A stretch of DNA of 64,000 nucleotides. Origin: Chamaecrista fasciculata (taxonomy: Eukaryota; Streptophyta; Magnoliopsida; Fabales; Fabaceae). Each line of letters begins with the position of its first letter. Positions within the stretch are counted from its first letter, which is position 1. The translations under genes and the position numbers were made by a program. This document shows, in pieces, positions 23,301-34,320 of the stretch. The notes beneath the pieces were generated by a model. The model had not been told where the DNA came from and made no database searches. It saw only the letters and a list, made by a program, of their open reading frames with translations. The DNA is taken from positions 24,625 to 88,624 of the forward strand of contig QANZ01017532.1 of NCBI GenBank assembly GCA_003254925.1. Reading direction: 5' to 3'.

Positions 23301-23685
23301 GAGATGTGAGATTGATGGGTATGACATTCCATCAAAGAGCTTAGTGATTGTGAATGCTTGGGCAATAGGAAGAGACCCTAAGTATTGGGATGAAGCTGAG
23401 AGATTTTACCCAGAAAGGTTCATTGATAGCTTGATTGATTACAAAGGAACAGATTTTGAGTTCATTCCATTTGGTGCTGGAAGAAGGATATGCCCTGGTT
23501 TACTGTTTGGTGTTTTTGAAGTTGAGATTGCATTGGCAAATTTGCTATTCCATTTTGATTGGAAGATGCCAAATGGGAAAAATCCTGAGGAGCTCGATAT
23601 GACTGAGGCTGTTGGATTGTCTGTGAAAAAAGAACATGATTTGGTGTTGATTCCTGTCAATTATAATAGACCATATGCAATTTGA
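20395..23685 (+). CDS. CYP71: Cytochrome P450, CYP71 clan (CYP71D-like)
   Basis: Three exons (20395-20655, 21576-22217, 23056-23685), all joined in phase 0, encode 510 residues, the normal length for this family. The N-terminus has a hydrophobic ER anchor ([16 protein letters not shown]) and then the proline hinge [12 protein letters not shown]. Later motifs are the C-helix WRQMRK, the K-helix KETLR, PERF (FYPERF) and the heme loop [10 protein letters not shown] with its cysteine ligand. A-type plant P450s of this group oxidise terpenoids, phenylpropanoids or other specialised metabolites at the ER using NADPH-P450 reductase; the substrate cannot be read from sequence. The I-helix oxygen-binding motif reads AGSGTT, with glycine where most family members have Asp or Glu. 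Intron 2 lies at the usual family position just before DIF. Intron 1 is additional and contains two MITEs. The start was chosen because 20395 begins the standard anchor; an in-frame ATG at 20335 would add residues without family likeness. Confidence 0.93.
20691..21255. repeat. Fold-back MITE in P450 intron 1
   Basis: The left end CAGTAAATTAC pairs with GTAATTTACCC at the right. Long internal complementarity includes GGGCTAAAATG and its partner near 21105. It belongs to the same family as 41760-42302. Confidence 0.75.
21318..21522. repeat. Second fold-back MITE in P450 intron 1
   Basis: Terminal GAGTAAACTGATAATTTG and its complement CAAATTGTTAATTTACTC define a short element of the GAGTAAAC family also seen at 27205-27474 and 54284-54515. 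Confidence 0.7.
22320..22720 (+). repeat. Direct repeat pair in P450 intron 2
   Basis: About 110 bp at 22320-22440 recurs, diverged, at 22588-22720. Shared words include TTTGTTTAACAA, GAGGCCAAA and TTTGTTAGGTG. It looks like an old local duplication; no function seen. Confidence 0.6.
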
Positions 23686-23689
23686 GATG

Positions 23690-23870
23690 ATGAAGGAGTT
23701 CTTGTTTGTGTCATCAATATAATAACCACTGAGACTTTTAGTGTGTTTTCAAGATATAAATGTTATTCATGGATAACTTATAATTGTATTTCTGTGTGGT
23801 TTTAATGCCATTCTGGAGGAGCAGTGACTTGTTTAATAGAGAATAAAGAAAAGTTTAAGGGTGCGTTTGG
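23690..23870 (+). other. P450 3' flank / probable 3' UTR (duplicated)
   Basis: Begins a few bases after the P450 stop and is repeated almost unchanged at 33887-34060. It contains AATAAA-like polyadenylation signals (for example near 23842). It is the left edge of the segment duplicated together with the permease gene. Confidence 0.8.
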
Positions 23871-23915
23871 CTGTCCATTATAAAGTCATTATAATCCCAT
23901 TACAATTTCACTCTT

Positions 23916-26900
23916 CTAAACAGGGAACACACTTGAACCATTTTCTTGCACCAAAGAACCATTCTGATTTGGAACAACATCAATGTTCCTAACAGGACCC
24001 TTGAACCATTTTCTTGCATCCAAGAGCCACCAAACCATGACTAGACCCAAACACAACCCTAAAGCCACAGGAGCATAATTGAAAGTGCCCCAAGTTATAG
24101 GGTAAAGTGTAGGCAACATGAAGGCAGAACAAGTGAAACAAATCCAAAGAAATGCAATAAGGCAAATGGGTCTTCTTGCTCTTCCCAAATAGAAAGGCCC
24201 TGGCTTGAAGTCCTTCTCATTCATCACCATTCTTGCAAATATTGGAATTGCATACCCACCAACCCATCCAATTGTGCAAAGTGAAGTTATGGCAGTGAAA
24301 ACTACATTTAGTTTCAAGATTGGGATACCAATAAGAATGCTGATTGCTGCACATAGCCACACTGCATTTGAGGGGACTTTGTACTTTGGGTTCAGTTTTC
24401 GCCATAAGTATGAGAAAGGAACACCATTGTCTCTTGAGAGAGCATAAACCTAAGAAATTTGCAAGATTTATATATAATATTTCAAAGACTAAATAGTTAA
24501 TGCTTGTAAAATAAATTTTCAATAGGGACTAAATAGTAATTTTAAAACAAAGTCAAATATGGAAAAATAGATTTACTCTTGAAAAACTATTGATCTATAA
24601 CAGTGCCATATCCTCAGTAGCTAATATATCGAGTCATCATCTAATTGTGCCACATTGTCTACTAATACGGGTCATGTTATTAACTTGATTAAGAATTAGA
24701 GGTCAAAGTATAAATTAGGTTCTATATTTTTTGCTCAGTTCTTAATTTGGTCCTGTATCTTTTTTTGTTGCAAATTTGGTCCTATATCTTTGGGTCAGAT
24801 CTCAATTTGGTTTCATATCTATTTTTTGTTACAGATTTGGTCACATATATTTGGGTCAAGTGCATTATTGGTCCCATAACTTTAGATCAGGTGCATAATT
24901 GGTCTCATATCTTTGGACCAGGTAGAACTTTTTGTAAAGATATAGGTCCACTTCTCCAACTTGCCCAAAAGATATGAGACCAAATTGTGACCTTTTGCAA
25001 ACATATATATAGGACCAAAACAAAAAAATATATATATACGACCAAACTGAGAACTAAGCAAAACATATGAGACCAAATTTACACTTTGACAAAATTAGAG
25101 TATTTATATTAATTACAAAAAAAATTGCAAAAAAATAAATTTTAAAAATATATATAGGAGATATCTACTTAAAAACAACTGCTATATAAAGAACCAAAAT
25201 AGAGTTAAATATATAGTATGATATACATACAATTCTTGCAGCACTTGCAGTGGTTGAAAGGCCACCAAAGAAGAATGAGCCCCAAATGACAAAGAGTAGA
25301 ATGATAGCTCCAGCAGAATTTCCATATCTTCCATGGAATGCATCATAAAGTATTTGTGCTGGCACATATGCTCCTCCAGTCTCATTGCTTGTATCATATA
25401 GGTAGGCAAAATCCTATATACTCCAAGAATAAAGTTTAAAACCAGGGTTACCATATGTATATATATTTATATACTTTTTTCTGTAAAATTGAATTTAACT
25501 ATATATAAAAGCTTTGCTTTATACACTTTTAATAAATTACCCATTGTGTATTTTCTATGAAGTTTTTCAGTTCTTACCGAGCATAAGAATTAAATGAGTA
25601 AACTGATAATCAATCCTAGATTATATAGTTGCCATCATTTTAATCCTTGGTTTTTTAGATGTTTAATTTAATCCTCGAGAATTTGTGACTCATTACAATT
25701 TTGTCACTCTAGAGATTGAGTTGTACAGTGATATGGTGTTCATGGAGAGATTAACTTGTAGCAAGTCATGAATTTTAAGGGACGAAATCAAATTTTCAAA
25801 AATTAAAGGACTAAAACAACAGGACCTATATAATTTAGAGACTAAAATATTATTTTATTCAATCTTTAACTAATATACCATGATATGATGATAACAATAT
25901 AAAACATGATCTAAATTCAAGAGTATCCAGAGTTATTGAGTCCTAATTAACTTCATTTTATCATCTTGTTAGTTAATAAACTCTATGAAGCACAAACATG
26001 AACATGAGACACTAGACACTGCATAAATACAAACACACAAACACTATAAATTTTTAAAATTACATGATATGACATAATATATATATATACATATATATAT
26101 ATATTGTAATTCTATGAAAAGACGTGAAATGTAAACAATTAAAGATCTATAAATCTCAATGAAATTTTTAAAAATTATAATATATATTCATGAACTGACT
26201 TATATATGTCGTATATATGTGTCAATTTTTCTATGTATGTTGTATCAGAGTCACAAAAATAAAAAACAAATATAAATTGTAACACTCATGGACATATGTC
26301 GAGCATGTGTCGTATCATGTTGTACAAGTGTTACACGAACACATGCTTGGTACGGCGACATTCTCTTAAAATAAAGTATAAGTTCTTTCTAGATTAAACT
26401 GGTTAAATATACCTGAATGCTAAATGTAAGAGCCAAAAGGTAACCCCATCCAACCACAGAAACAATCCCAATGGCTCCTAGAATTGCAACTGGTCCACTT
26501 CTGTCTGCACCTTTGGTTTCTTCAGTCAAATGTGCTGCAGCATCATATCCAAAAAGAGCATATTGACTCACAAGAAATGCCATAATTACTGCATAAGGTT
26601 TGCTTGATACTCCTGTTAATTCATTGCCCATCTCAAAATTTTTGAACACAAATGAAGCTGATTTTGTAGTTGGTGCTACCAATGGCAGCATTATAGTTAT
26701 CACCAATCCCCCAATAACCTATATATCATAGAGATAAAAATATGTTTAAGAATTAAGCTATATTCTGATCAATGAAGTAGGACAGAAAAAGAGTCAATTA
26801 AGTTATCACCAAAACAATTTGATTAAGTTATTCTTAGAGATGGGAATCAAACAGGTTCAATTCGGCAAAAATTTTACAATCTTTTGGAGAATTTGTTGTT

Positions 26901-29900
26901 TCCCATAGTGTTAGAAAATTTCACTAAAATTTCACAGCCTTCTCACATCAGAGCATCTGTTTTGTGTTAAACTTTCTATAGCTACCATTCTCTTAATCTC
27001 CTCCCTCTTTGCATTATATGCTTTCTCTCAGTCTCTAATTAACTTAATTAGGAATCAAAATCCAAGAAACAACCATTAACTCACTCATGACTCTAACCTT
27101 TATTTCACAAATATATTATATATATCTACCAATCTTGCTATAAAAAAAAGTCTACCAATCTAGAACTTGAGCCACCTAGAGAGATATATTGATCATATAT
27201 ATATTGAGTAAACTAACAATTTGGTCCCTAAAAGACCACTGAGCTAGCAATTTGATCATTGGAAAATTAAAATACACATTTAGTCCCTGAGAGATTAAAA
27301 TGGTATACTTTTAAGTCCTTGAAAGATTAAAACAGTATACTATTTAGTCTATAAAAATGACTGATTAGAATACCATTTTGATTTTTTAGGGACTAAATTG
27401 TACATTACTTTAGTCTTTCAATGATTGAGTTGTCAGCTCGTTGATCTTTCAAGGACCAAATTATTAGTTTACTCTATATATATATTTGACTCTTTGAACA
27501 TGATAATAGATACAATTTACACTTTGAATTTTGCCCTGAAAAGAAGAAAAATTGAGTACCTGCCACCATAATGAAATCACATCAATGATGGCAACAACTT
27601 TTATAGCAAATGTGTTGAGTGCAGCCCATATAATAGTGAGGCCAATGTACATACACAAGAATACCCATTTTGGAGCGAAGTACCCTCCTCCTTTATTTGT
27701 GCCTGTGCCCAATAAGATTATGTTCTGCAATATTTGTGATCCTGAATATGCCTTTTCATCCATTTAAATTAAGAGAGTTAATCAATATATATAAGCATGA
27801 AATTTATGAAGATTTTTTATCAAAACTTTCAACTAAACAGAGTAAGGTTATACCAAAGATGCTACCCCAGCAACAAGTCCTATGGTCTCAAGCCAAGCAC
27901 AAAACCATGAAGCAAAGGGCCCCCATTTGGGACCTGATAAATGAGCAGCCCAGAAATATAAAGAACCTGTAGTCTGTTCGCAATGAAATCAATGTAAAAG
28001 TTAGTTATTATGTCAAGAACATTTGTAATTAAATTTGTCAAATTCAACCCTACATCAATAAATCTTTAAGTACCTAAGATTATCACTAAAAAGTGTGTCT
28101 GATATATCTATGTTTTTTTACAAATGGCTTGATTTATATATAGCTAAAATTGTTTTGGACACCGTGGCAATTGAAAAAAATAAAGAAATTTTTAGTCTTT
28201 TGGCTACTACTAGCTACAACAATAATTAATTTTGATTTTAGATGAATGTAAAAATTAATAACAGTCATAAAACTATAAAAAAGTTAATTTTTTAAATAAA
28301 AATTTTAATAAAAGAGATTTTTTTCAACAAAATTTAATTTAGAGTGTTTTTTGAAATTTAGAAAAATATAATTTGACTTCTACTGTTGAACAATAAAACA
28401 CTAAACGGTAGCTATATACTTATTGGTATTATGCTTGGTAATTTCAACGCAAAACTATGAAACCAATCCTATCTCACTATGTTTCAACCCAACTATATGT
28501 ACCAAAAATAACCCAACCATTTAATTGGTGTGTCATAATAGGTTGGATCAAGATTTGACCCATAAGTATTAAATAAATTAGGAGTGAATAAAAACTCAAC
28601 CCGACCCGGTTCAGTTTGACATGAGTCAATGGATATAGTATGGTCCGACCCAACTCGATGGACACGATTTGGTCCATCCTTGTTTGATGAACACAATATG
28701 CTTTGTTTCAGTCCAACTGATGGATCCAATTTGTTATGGTATAACTTGATGAACCCAGTCCAGTTCGACCCAACCTAATTGATTCGACCTAGTCCGACTC
28801 AACCTAATAGACCCAATCCAATCTATCCCGACCCAATGGCCTCGATTAGTTTTGATAAATAATTCAATCATCAAATAAGTTAAATCACATAAATATTTTT
28901 TAAATATTTTCTTGGGCTGGGTTGATTTTGACTCTAATTTTATGGGTCATAATCCACTTATGGCCCATTTAACAATTAATCATGGGTCATAAATGGTTAA
29001 TTAACCTATTTATGATCAACCAATTTACAACTCAACCCAATTCAACCATTTCTCACCCTTATGCCAAGAAACATATCAAAATACAAAAGTTAAAGTATTA
29101 TTGGTACTTTTGGCCAAAAAAAAAGGTATTATTGGTACTCTCAAAGTATAGAGTCAATTTCAGCTGTATCTCAAAATTTCTTTTTTGGTCAATGTTTTAT
29201 ATTTGAGTAAATTGTACCCCCAAATTAAGAATATAATTGACATAAAAAAACATTGAAGATATAATTGATCCAAAAAAACTTTAGAGATATAACTGAAACT
29301 GGTCTCAACCTTTGGGTGTACCAAAAGTACTTTGGCCAAATACAAATTTATTTTTTAATAACAAACAAGTAAACTGCTACTACATAACCAAGATCTTAAT
29401 AATTGATATAACATTTGAAGATGTTAATTAGAGAGAGAATTAACAAAAAGAAGACTCTGTAAATTATGTGAGAAAAGGAAAACTTTGAGGAGAAAGAGTA
29501 TACAAACAAACCGGGAAGGATGAACATATCTCGGCCATCGCGATACCGACGAACCAAGTGAAGAATGAAACAACAACCCAACCCCAAACAACAGGTGCTG
29601 GGCCTGCATACTGCAGGCTGGAACCATAGAGAGGAGTGATCCCAGCAAAAAGGGTCACTGTTGAGAATGATACTGCTAGAGCTTTGAACATTGTCTGCAA
29701 AATAAAACTCATCAGTCATTTAATTTCCAAGAAAAATTAAACCAATTGAGCATCAAATTGATTAAATGTCAAAAGTCAAGAAGGGTGTATCAAAAAATGA
29801 AGATTGAAACTAAATATATATATATATATATATATTGAAGTTATTGAACCATTTCTCTTCTGAGTTCTTGCTTGTAACCAAGCTCGTTGAGTCTCTTCTC

Positions 29901-29972
29901 TCCAGAATCCATTATAATTGCACTTCTTCCTGTCATCTCCAATAATCCACTCTCACTACCCATGAAGGCCAT
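23916..29972 (-). CDS. BAT1: BAT1/GABP-type amino-acid permease, copy A
   Basis: Seven minus-strand exons join in frame with GT-AG introns: 29972-29850, 29694-29512, 27973-27854, 27751-27560, 26718-26413, 25413-25231 and 24449-23916, for 546 residues. The protein is an APC-superfamily carrier with about twelve hydrophobic segments and matches plant bidirectional amino-acid transporters closely. Key stretches are EKRLNELGYKQELRREM, TLFAGITPLYGSSL, EICSSFPTTGSLYFWAA, FGYDAAAHLTEETKGAD, YDAFHGRYGNSAGAI, SFFFGGLSTTASAARI and RARRPICL. Arabidopsis BAT1/GABP exports and imports several amino acids and has also been described as a mitochondrial GABA permease, so membrane location is uncertain. The gene converges on the P450; the two stop codons are about 230 bp apart. 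The start at 29972 is preferred because it precedes the family N-terminus; a second Met three codons later is possible. All exons are open. Confidence 0.95.
24701..25090. repeat. Fold-back MITE (GGTCAAAGT family), intron 6 of copy A
   Basis: The left GGTCAAAGTATAAATTAGG pairs with TTTACACTTTGAC at the right. It is flanked by 9-bp near-identical repeats (AGAATTAGA and AAAATTAGA), suggesting MULE-type mobilisation. Inside are repeated TTTGGTC and ATATCTTTGGGTCAG words. Confidence 0.75.
25595..25865. repeat. Eroded GAGTAAAC fold-back in intron 5 of copy A
   Basis: Starts with GAGTAAACTGATAATC and ends with a degenerate complement. The same sequence occupies the equivalent intron of copy B (from about 36160), so it predates the gene duplication. 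Confidence 0.6.
27205..27474. repeat. Fold-back MITE (GAGTAAAC family), intron 4 of copy A
   Basis: GAGTAAACTAACAATTTGG at the left pairs with CCAAATTATTAGTTTACTC at the right. It is absent from the equivalent site in copy B, so it arrived after the duplication or was lost there. Confidence 0.75.
28440..28860. repeat. Degenerate GACCCAACC-rich tract in intron 2 of copy A
   Basis: Irregular repeats of CCGACCCAAC and CAACCTAAT words fill this part of the intron. Copy B has no equivalent. No coding signature. Confidence 0.5.
29094..29341. repeat. Fold-back MITE in intron 2 of copy A
   Basis: TTGGTACTTTTGGCC at the left faces GTACCAAAAGTACTTTGGCC at the right, with complementary interior around AGTCAATT and AATTGACATA. 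Confidence 0.65.
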
Positions 29973-30637
29973 GATTGATTTGATGATACTAATTAAGTAT
30001 ACTAACTATATATATGTAGTTATGAACTAATAATTAGTGTTTTGTGTTGAGAACTTCAAGCATATATATAACAGAAATTATATGTGTACTTTGATTTTAT
30101 AGACATTTTTTCTTCCAAAGAAAAGGGATATATATTATATATTGTTTTTTATGGTATGATATTTTCAAAGAAGACGCAAATTTTGAATGGTCGTCATGGC
30201 ATGTTATGAAGCAGAAGATATTTTACGGCATAATATTTTAGTTGTTTCAAACTTTGCTTTTTCCTGTGTGTTGCTTTCAGGGGCAACTAGCAAGCCAATG
30301 GCATAGGCATATATAGGGGAGCTATGAATTTAAAATAGTGTGACCCGTTTAAACAAGCCAATTAATTACCCACATATGTACATATATAATTATTAATTTT
30401 GTTTTATAATGTATTTATATAGAAAGTTGGACTGAATTCTTTGCATGTTGACGTTGGATTTCCATTTTCCAGTTATGTTTGACTTAGCCTTTCATTGACA
30501 AAACAAAATATGAGAGAGATAGAGACAGAAAGAAAGGACATTCGAATAAATTAAAGACTGGGGATTGCCGGGGAGAGATTTTGTTTGACATGTTAACTAA
30601 GCGTCGTGTGAACTCAGATTCTACCTATTTATATATA

Positions 30638-31488
30638 TGATTGTTTGTAATATTATCAATATGGTTATTTTTTATAAAATAAATAAAAGTCTGGTGTCTA
30701 TTATTAATAATTAATATATATCATTTCATTTGAAAAGTTACATCTATCAAGTAGTGTCTTTCAATTATTAATAGACACATCTTTTCTTATGAAGAGATAT
30801 AACTTTTAGATATTAGTGTCTATTAGTAGTTAATGAACACATCTTTCAAATGAAAGGACATATCTTATGGATTATGTCTCTTGGTCAATTTTAAATAGTG
30901 ATCCAAACCACATAAGATGCAAGACAATATTTACTATGAAATAGTATGTTAAGTTCAATTCACAGGCTTTGTTGTATCTTGGAAAGGGCTTGCCTAACTT
31001 TCCCCGATGTATAGGCAATCACTGTTTAAGGAAAGTGATTCATCACCCCTCAAAGCCATCTATTAATTTCTATTCTTCTCTTCACCTCTTTCTTCTATTT
31101 TATTATTTATAACAATCTTAAAGAGTGTTTTTAGATGAAAGAGAATTGAAGATGGAAGACAATCGCTTTGAGAAAATGGTAATGACTATCTAAGTGATAC
31201 ATATAGATGTTCTAGTGAGGAAAAAAAAGAATTTGCATCAACTCCAATTGATTCTAATATTGCGGTACAATTATATACAATTGCTCTTGTATGTGTCAAG
31301 TAATTTATTTAAAGGGCATCTCTACATACATTGATGTTTAAGTCTTAGAAGAAAAGTGAATATTTCTGTTCGATAGAAGAAAAATATGATCCAATTAAAG
31401 ATTGAAGGTACACTGCACATATATATAAATATAAGTAGTGCCTCTATTTTATATATATATAAATGAAAGTTGAGTTATAATTTATCTA

Positions 31489-31524
<36 letters not shown>

Positions 31525-33005
31525 GGAGGGGGAGATAAAAGAGGCATTTGTTGTCACCAGAAAAAAAATATGGTGACCTCCAATTAATTTATATATATAT
31601 ATGTTGAACACTAGAAAATAAGTAGTGTTGATTCTTTTGCAAAACTCGAAAATATTCTAGTGCAAAATTAAAGAAGAATTGTTAATAATTCTATAGATGA
31701 ATATTTCCTATAGTGAGGGTTTTATTTTTCATGGTGGAATAGCAACTAATTACATTTAGTAATTGCTATGAAAGACTCAATTAAATATGAGACTATGATA
31801 ACACATAGAACTATAACAATAGTCTATGTAAGTGGATATAATGAGTTTATGGCATGCCTATATATAAGAATAAAAGACACATGTGACTATGACGATAGTC
31901 TTTGTGCAATCAAATAAGTAATCGGTTGATATGCTAGTAAAAGCATTGCTAAGAAATGCAATACAACTTGAAGAGATTGGGCTAAACCCTCAAGTTAAAA
32001 CATTAGTAATGGGAACCCAACTTTGAGTTAGTATACACTTTATGACTCTAACAATATAAGTTCAATGGGTAATAACAAGTTACTATATGTTGTTTGAAGC
32101 ACCAAACTCCAAGTTAATGCTCCATTTTAGAGTTTGTATTGTATATTATTTTGTGAGGAGTAAAGAAGTTGACAAATGTAATTATAAGAACACATTCTCA
32201 CAAAACTTAATGGTGCGTATTGTTACGAAAGGGAGGTTGATATGATCTTAATGAAATTGTTAAATATCTTAAGTAACAGAGATATAATTGACAAATCCAC
32301 CTAGGTGAATATTGAAATGGTGCCGCTTCAAGCAAAATTTTAGGGTTGATCTTGTTAAATATTCATGAGACCAAGAGTAGCACACATGGCCATAAAATTG
32401 CTGAAGTAAGGAATTGAATTTATGTCATAAATAATAATATCATGTGTGTTTCGGTTTAGCATATGGAGTAGTGGTTCAAATCTTAAGATACCAATTACTT
32501 CGTCAAAACTTTAAAGAATTTATACTAATAGAAAGTTCAAATCGAAGTAAGATACTTTCTGCTATGTATGATGTTATGCAATATTACAAACTAGTGGGGG
32601 ATTGTTAGATAGTTTGTAATATTATCAATGTGGTTATTTTTTATAAAATAAATAAAAGTCTATTTATGATGAAGTGTCTATTAATAATTAATAGACATAT
32701 CATTTCATTTGAAAAGTTACATTTATCAAGTGTCGTCTTTCAATTACTAATAGACACATCTTTTGTTATGAAGAGATATAACTTTTAGATAGTGTCTATT
32801 AGTAGTTAATGAACACATCTTTCAAATGAAAAGACATATCTTATGGATTATGTCTCTTGGCCAATTATAAATAGTGATCCAAACCACATAAGATGTAAGA
32901 CAATATTTACTATGAAATAGTATGTTAAGTTCAATTCATAGGTTTTGTTGTATCTTGGAAGGGGCTTGCCTAACTTTCCCCGATGTATAGGCAATCACTC
33001 TTTAA
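30638..33005 (+). mobile_element. Non-autonomous LTR retrotransposon between the permease copies
   Basis: Two direct repeats of about 390 bp (from about 30638 to 31023 and 32603 to 33005) share nearly all their sequence, including ATTATCAAT, ATTATAAATAGTGATCC and CTTTCCCCGATGTATAGG. The second is preceded by CTAGTGGGGGAT, a good polypurine tract, and starts with TGTTAGA, which sets plus-strand orientation and suggests Ty1/copia type. The 1.6 kb between them has no coding frame. No tRNA-Met primer site is evident after the first repeat, and exact outer borders and target duplication were not found, so the right repeat may be truncated. Confidence 0.6.
31490..31525. repeat. TA microsatellite
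   Basis: Uninterrupted TA dinucleotide run within the internal region of the LTR element. Confidence 0.85.
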
Positions 33006-33480
33006 GAGCCGTTGACGAGTTCTTTCTCGATTCAGTAGGAGCCGTTGGCAAATGAGGTCAAATAACTATGTACTTTGCTTCTAAAGTGGACAATGCAACA
33101 TCTTGCAAGGTCACCTTTTCGCTAATACAAGTCTCATAAAATTGTGAAAACATATCATGTCAGAGATTGACTCCTATCCAAATCCCCTGCGTAGTCTGAA
33201 TCTACATAGCAAACTACCAATCACCCCAAGGGGCGATCGCCCCAAGTTAACTCTGTCAAAGGGTGGACCAACATTCGTTGTACACTTCAGATACCTTAAC
33301 AACATTAATTGCAGCGCCTGCCAATGGTTCTATCCTAGGCTCGCCATAACATTAACCCTCTCATGACATTGACTACATCTGAAATATTCGGACAACTGCA
33401 AATCATGAGAAACATGATTTTGCACACAACACTCGAGTATAGAACCTTGACATCTACTCCAACTCCATAGCTGAATTCGG
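33005..33480 (-). pseudogene. Ty1/copia reverse transcriptase-RNase H remnant
   Basis: Minus-strand translation, with several stops and shifts, shows the copia RNase H signature GYVDSDYAGDLDR and, further on, VTLQDVALST-EAKY. Upstream it shows HWQALQ, RYLKCTTNVG and FDR as in copia elements. It is on the opposite strand to the LTR pair at 30638-33005, so it belongs to a different and older element. Confidence 0.7.
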
Positions 33481-33886
33481 TGATAGTTTAGGAGATACAT
33501 TAATAAACAAAGATAAAATAAGAGAAGCAACCCAGCCATATTAATATAGTCTCACAAGTTTACGACACACTCACTACAAAACTAGCTATACAAAAGATAA
33601 ATTACAAGATTATATAGATTATTAAGAGAGGCAACACGTATCATTGGAAAAGCTCATCAAAGTTTTTACTTTTCAAGAATATTTTGATAGTTATAAATTT
33701 AATGTGAAGGGAAGCAAAACTTCATCAAAAACCTAAAACTCTTGCTCTCTAACCAAAGATATATATATATATATCTTAATATCTATGAAGTATGGGTACT
33801 CTGAAAATGGTGCCATATACCCGTACCGGGTATATACCCTTACCCGTATTATATGAATTCTCTGATCTTGGGTACTTTAAAATATT
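33481..33886. other. Spacer left of permease copy B
   Basis: No gene. Contains a TA run near 33758 and a tract of GGGTA/TACCC words near 33790-33850. Confidence 0.4.
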
Positions 33887-34060
33887 ATGAAGGAGTTCTT
33901 GTTTGTGTCATCAATATAATAACCACTGAGACTTTTAGTGTGTTTTCAAGATATAAATGTTATTCATGGATAATTTATAATTGTATTTCTGTGCGGTTTT
34001 AATGCCATGCTGGAGGAGCAGTGACTTCTTTAATAGAGAATAAAGAAAAGTTTAAGTTTC
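33887..34060 (+). pseudogene. Orphan copy of the P450 3' flank
   Basis: About 170 bp nearly identical to 23690-23860, beginning with ATGAAGGAGTTCTTGTTTG and ending with AATAAAGAAAAGTTTAAG, but with no P450 coding sequence before it. It marks the left breakpoint of the tandem duplication. Confidence 0.85.
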
Positions 34061-34093
34061 ATTATTTATATTGATAATTTGATATATCTATAT

Positions 34094-34312
34094 ATATATA
34101 TATGTTGCGAAAACTTACTCTTTGGTCCCTGAATTTACATCGAATCAACTAATCTATCTATGAATGATCAAAATATGCAACTCAGTTGCTGAATTATTGC
34201 AATTGTCATCGCTTCAGGGATCAAAAAGTAAAGTAAAACTACAGTTCAAATTCAGGAACCAATTAAAAAGTATTAATTTAGTAAATTTTCAGGGACTAAT
34301 AGAGGAAATCTC
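34094..34312. repeat. Fold-back-like insertion downstream of copy B
   Basis: TTACTCTTTGGTCCCTGAAT and GATCAAAAAGTAAA face each other, as do further TCAGG words. The sequence is absent from the equivalent place in copy A, which instead carries about 50 bp starting GGTGCGTTTGGCTGTCC. Confidence 0.5.
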
Positions 34313-34320
34313 TCACTCTT

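Noticed and set aside
28477-28729. Minus-strand frames in permease copy A intron 2
   Set aside because: They lie in a degenerate GACCCAACC-type repeat and have no relation to the permease or any family.
32603-33480. One single copia element covering LTR repeats and RNase H remnant
   Set aside because: The polypurine tract and LTRs read on the plus strand while the RNase H reads on the minus strand, so they are separate elements.
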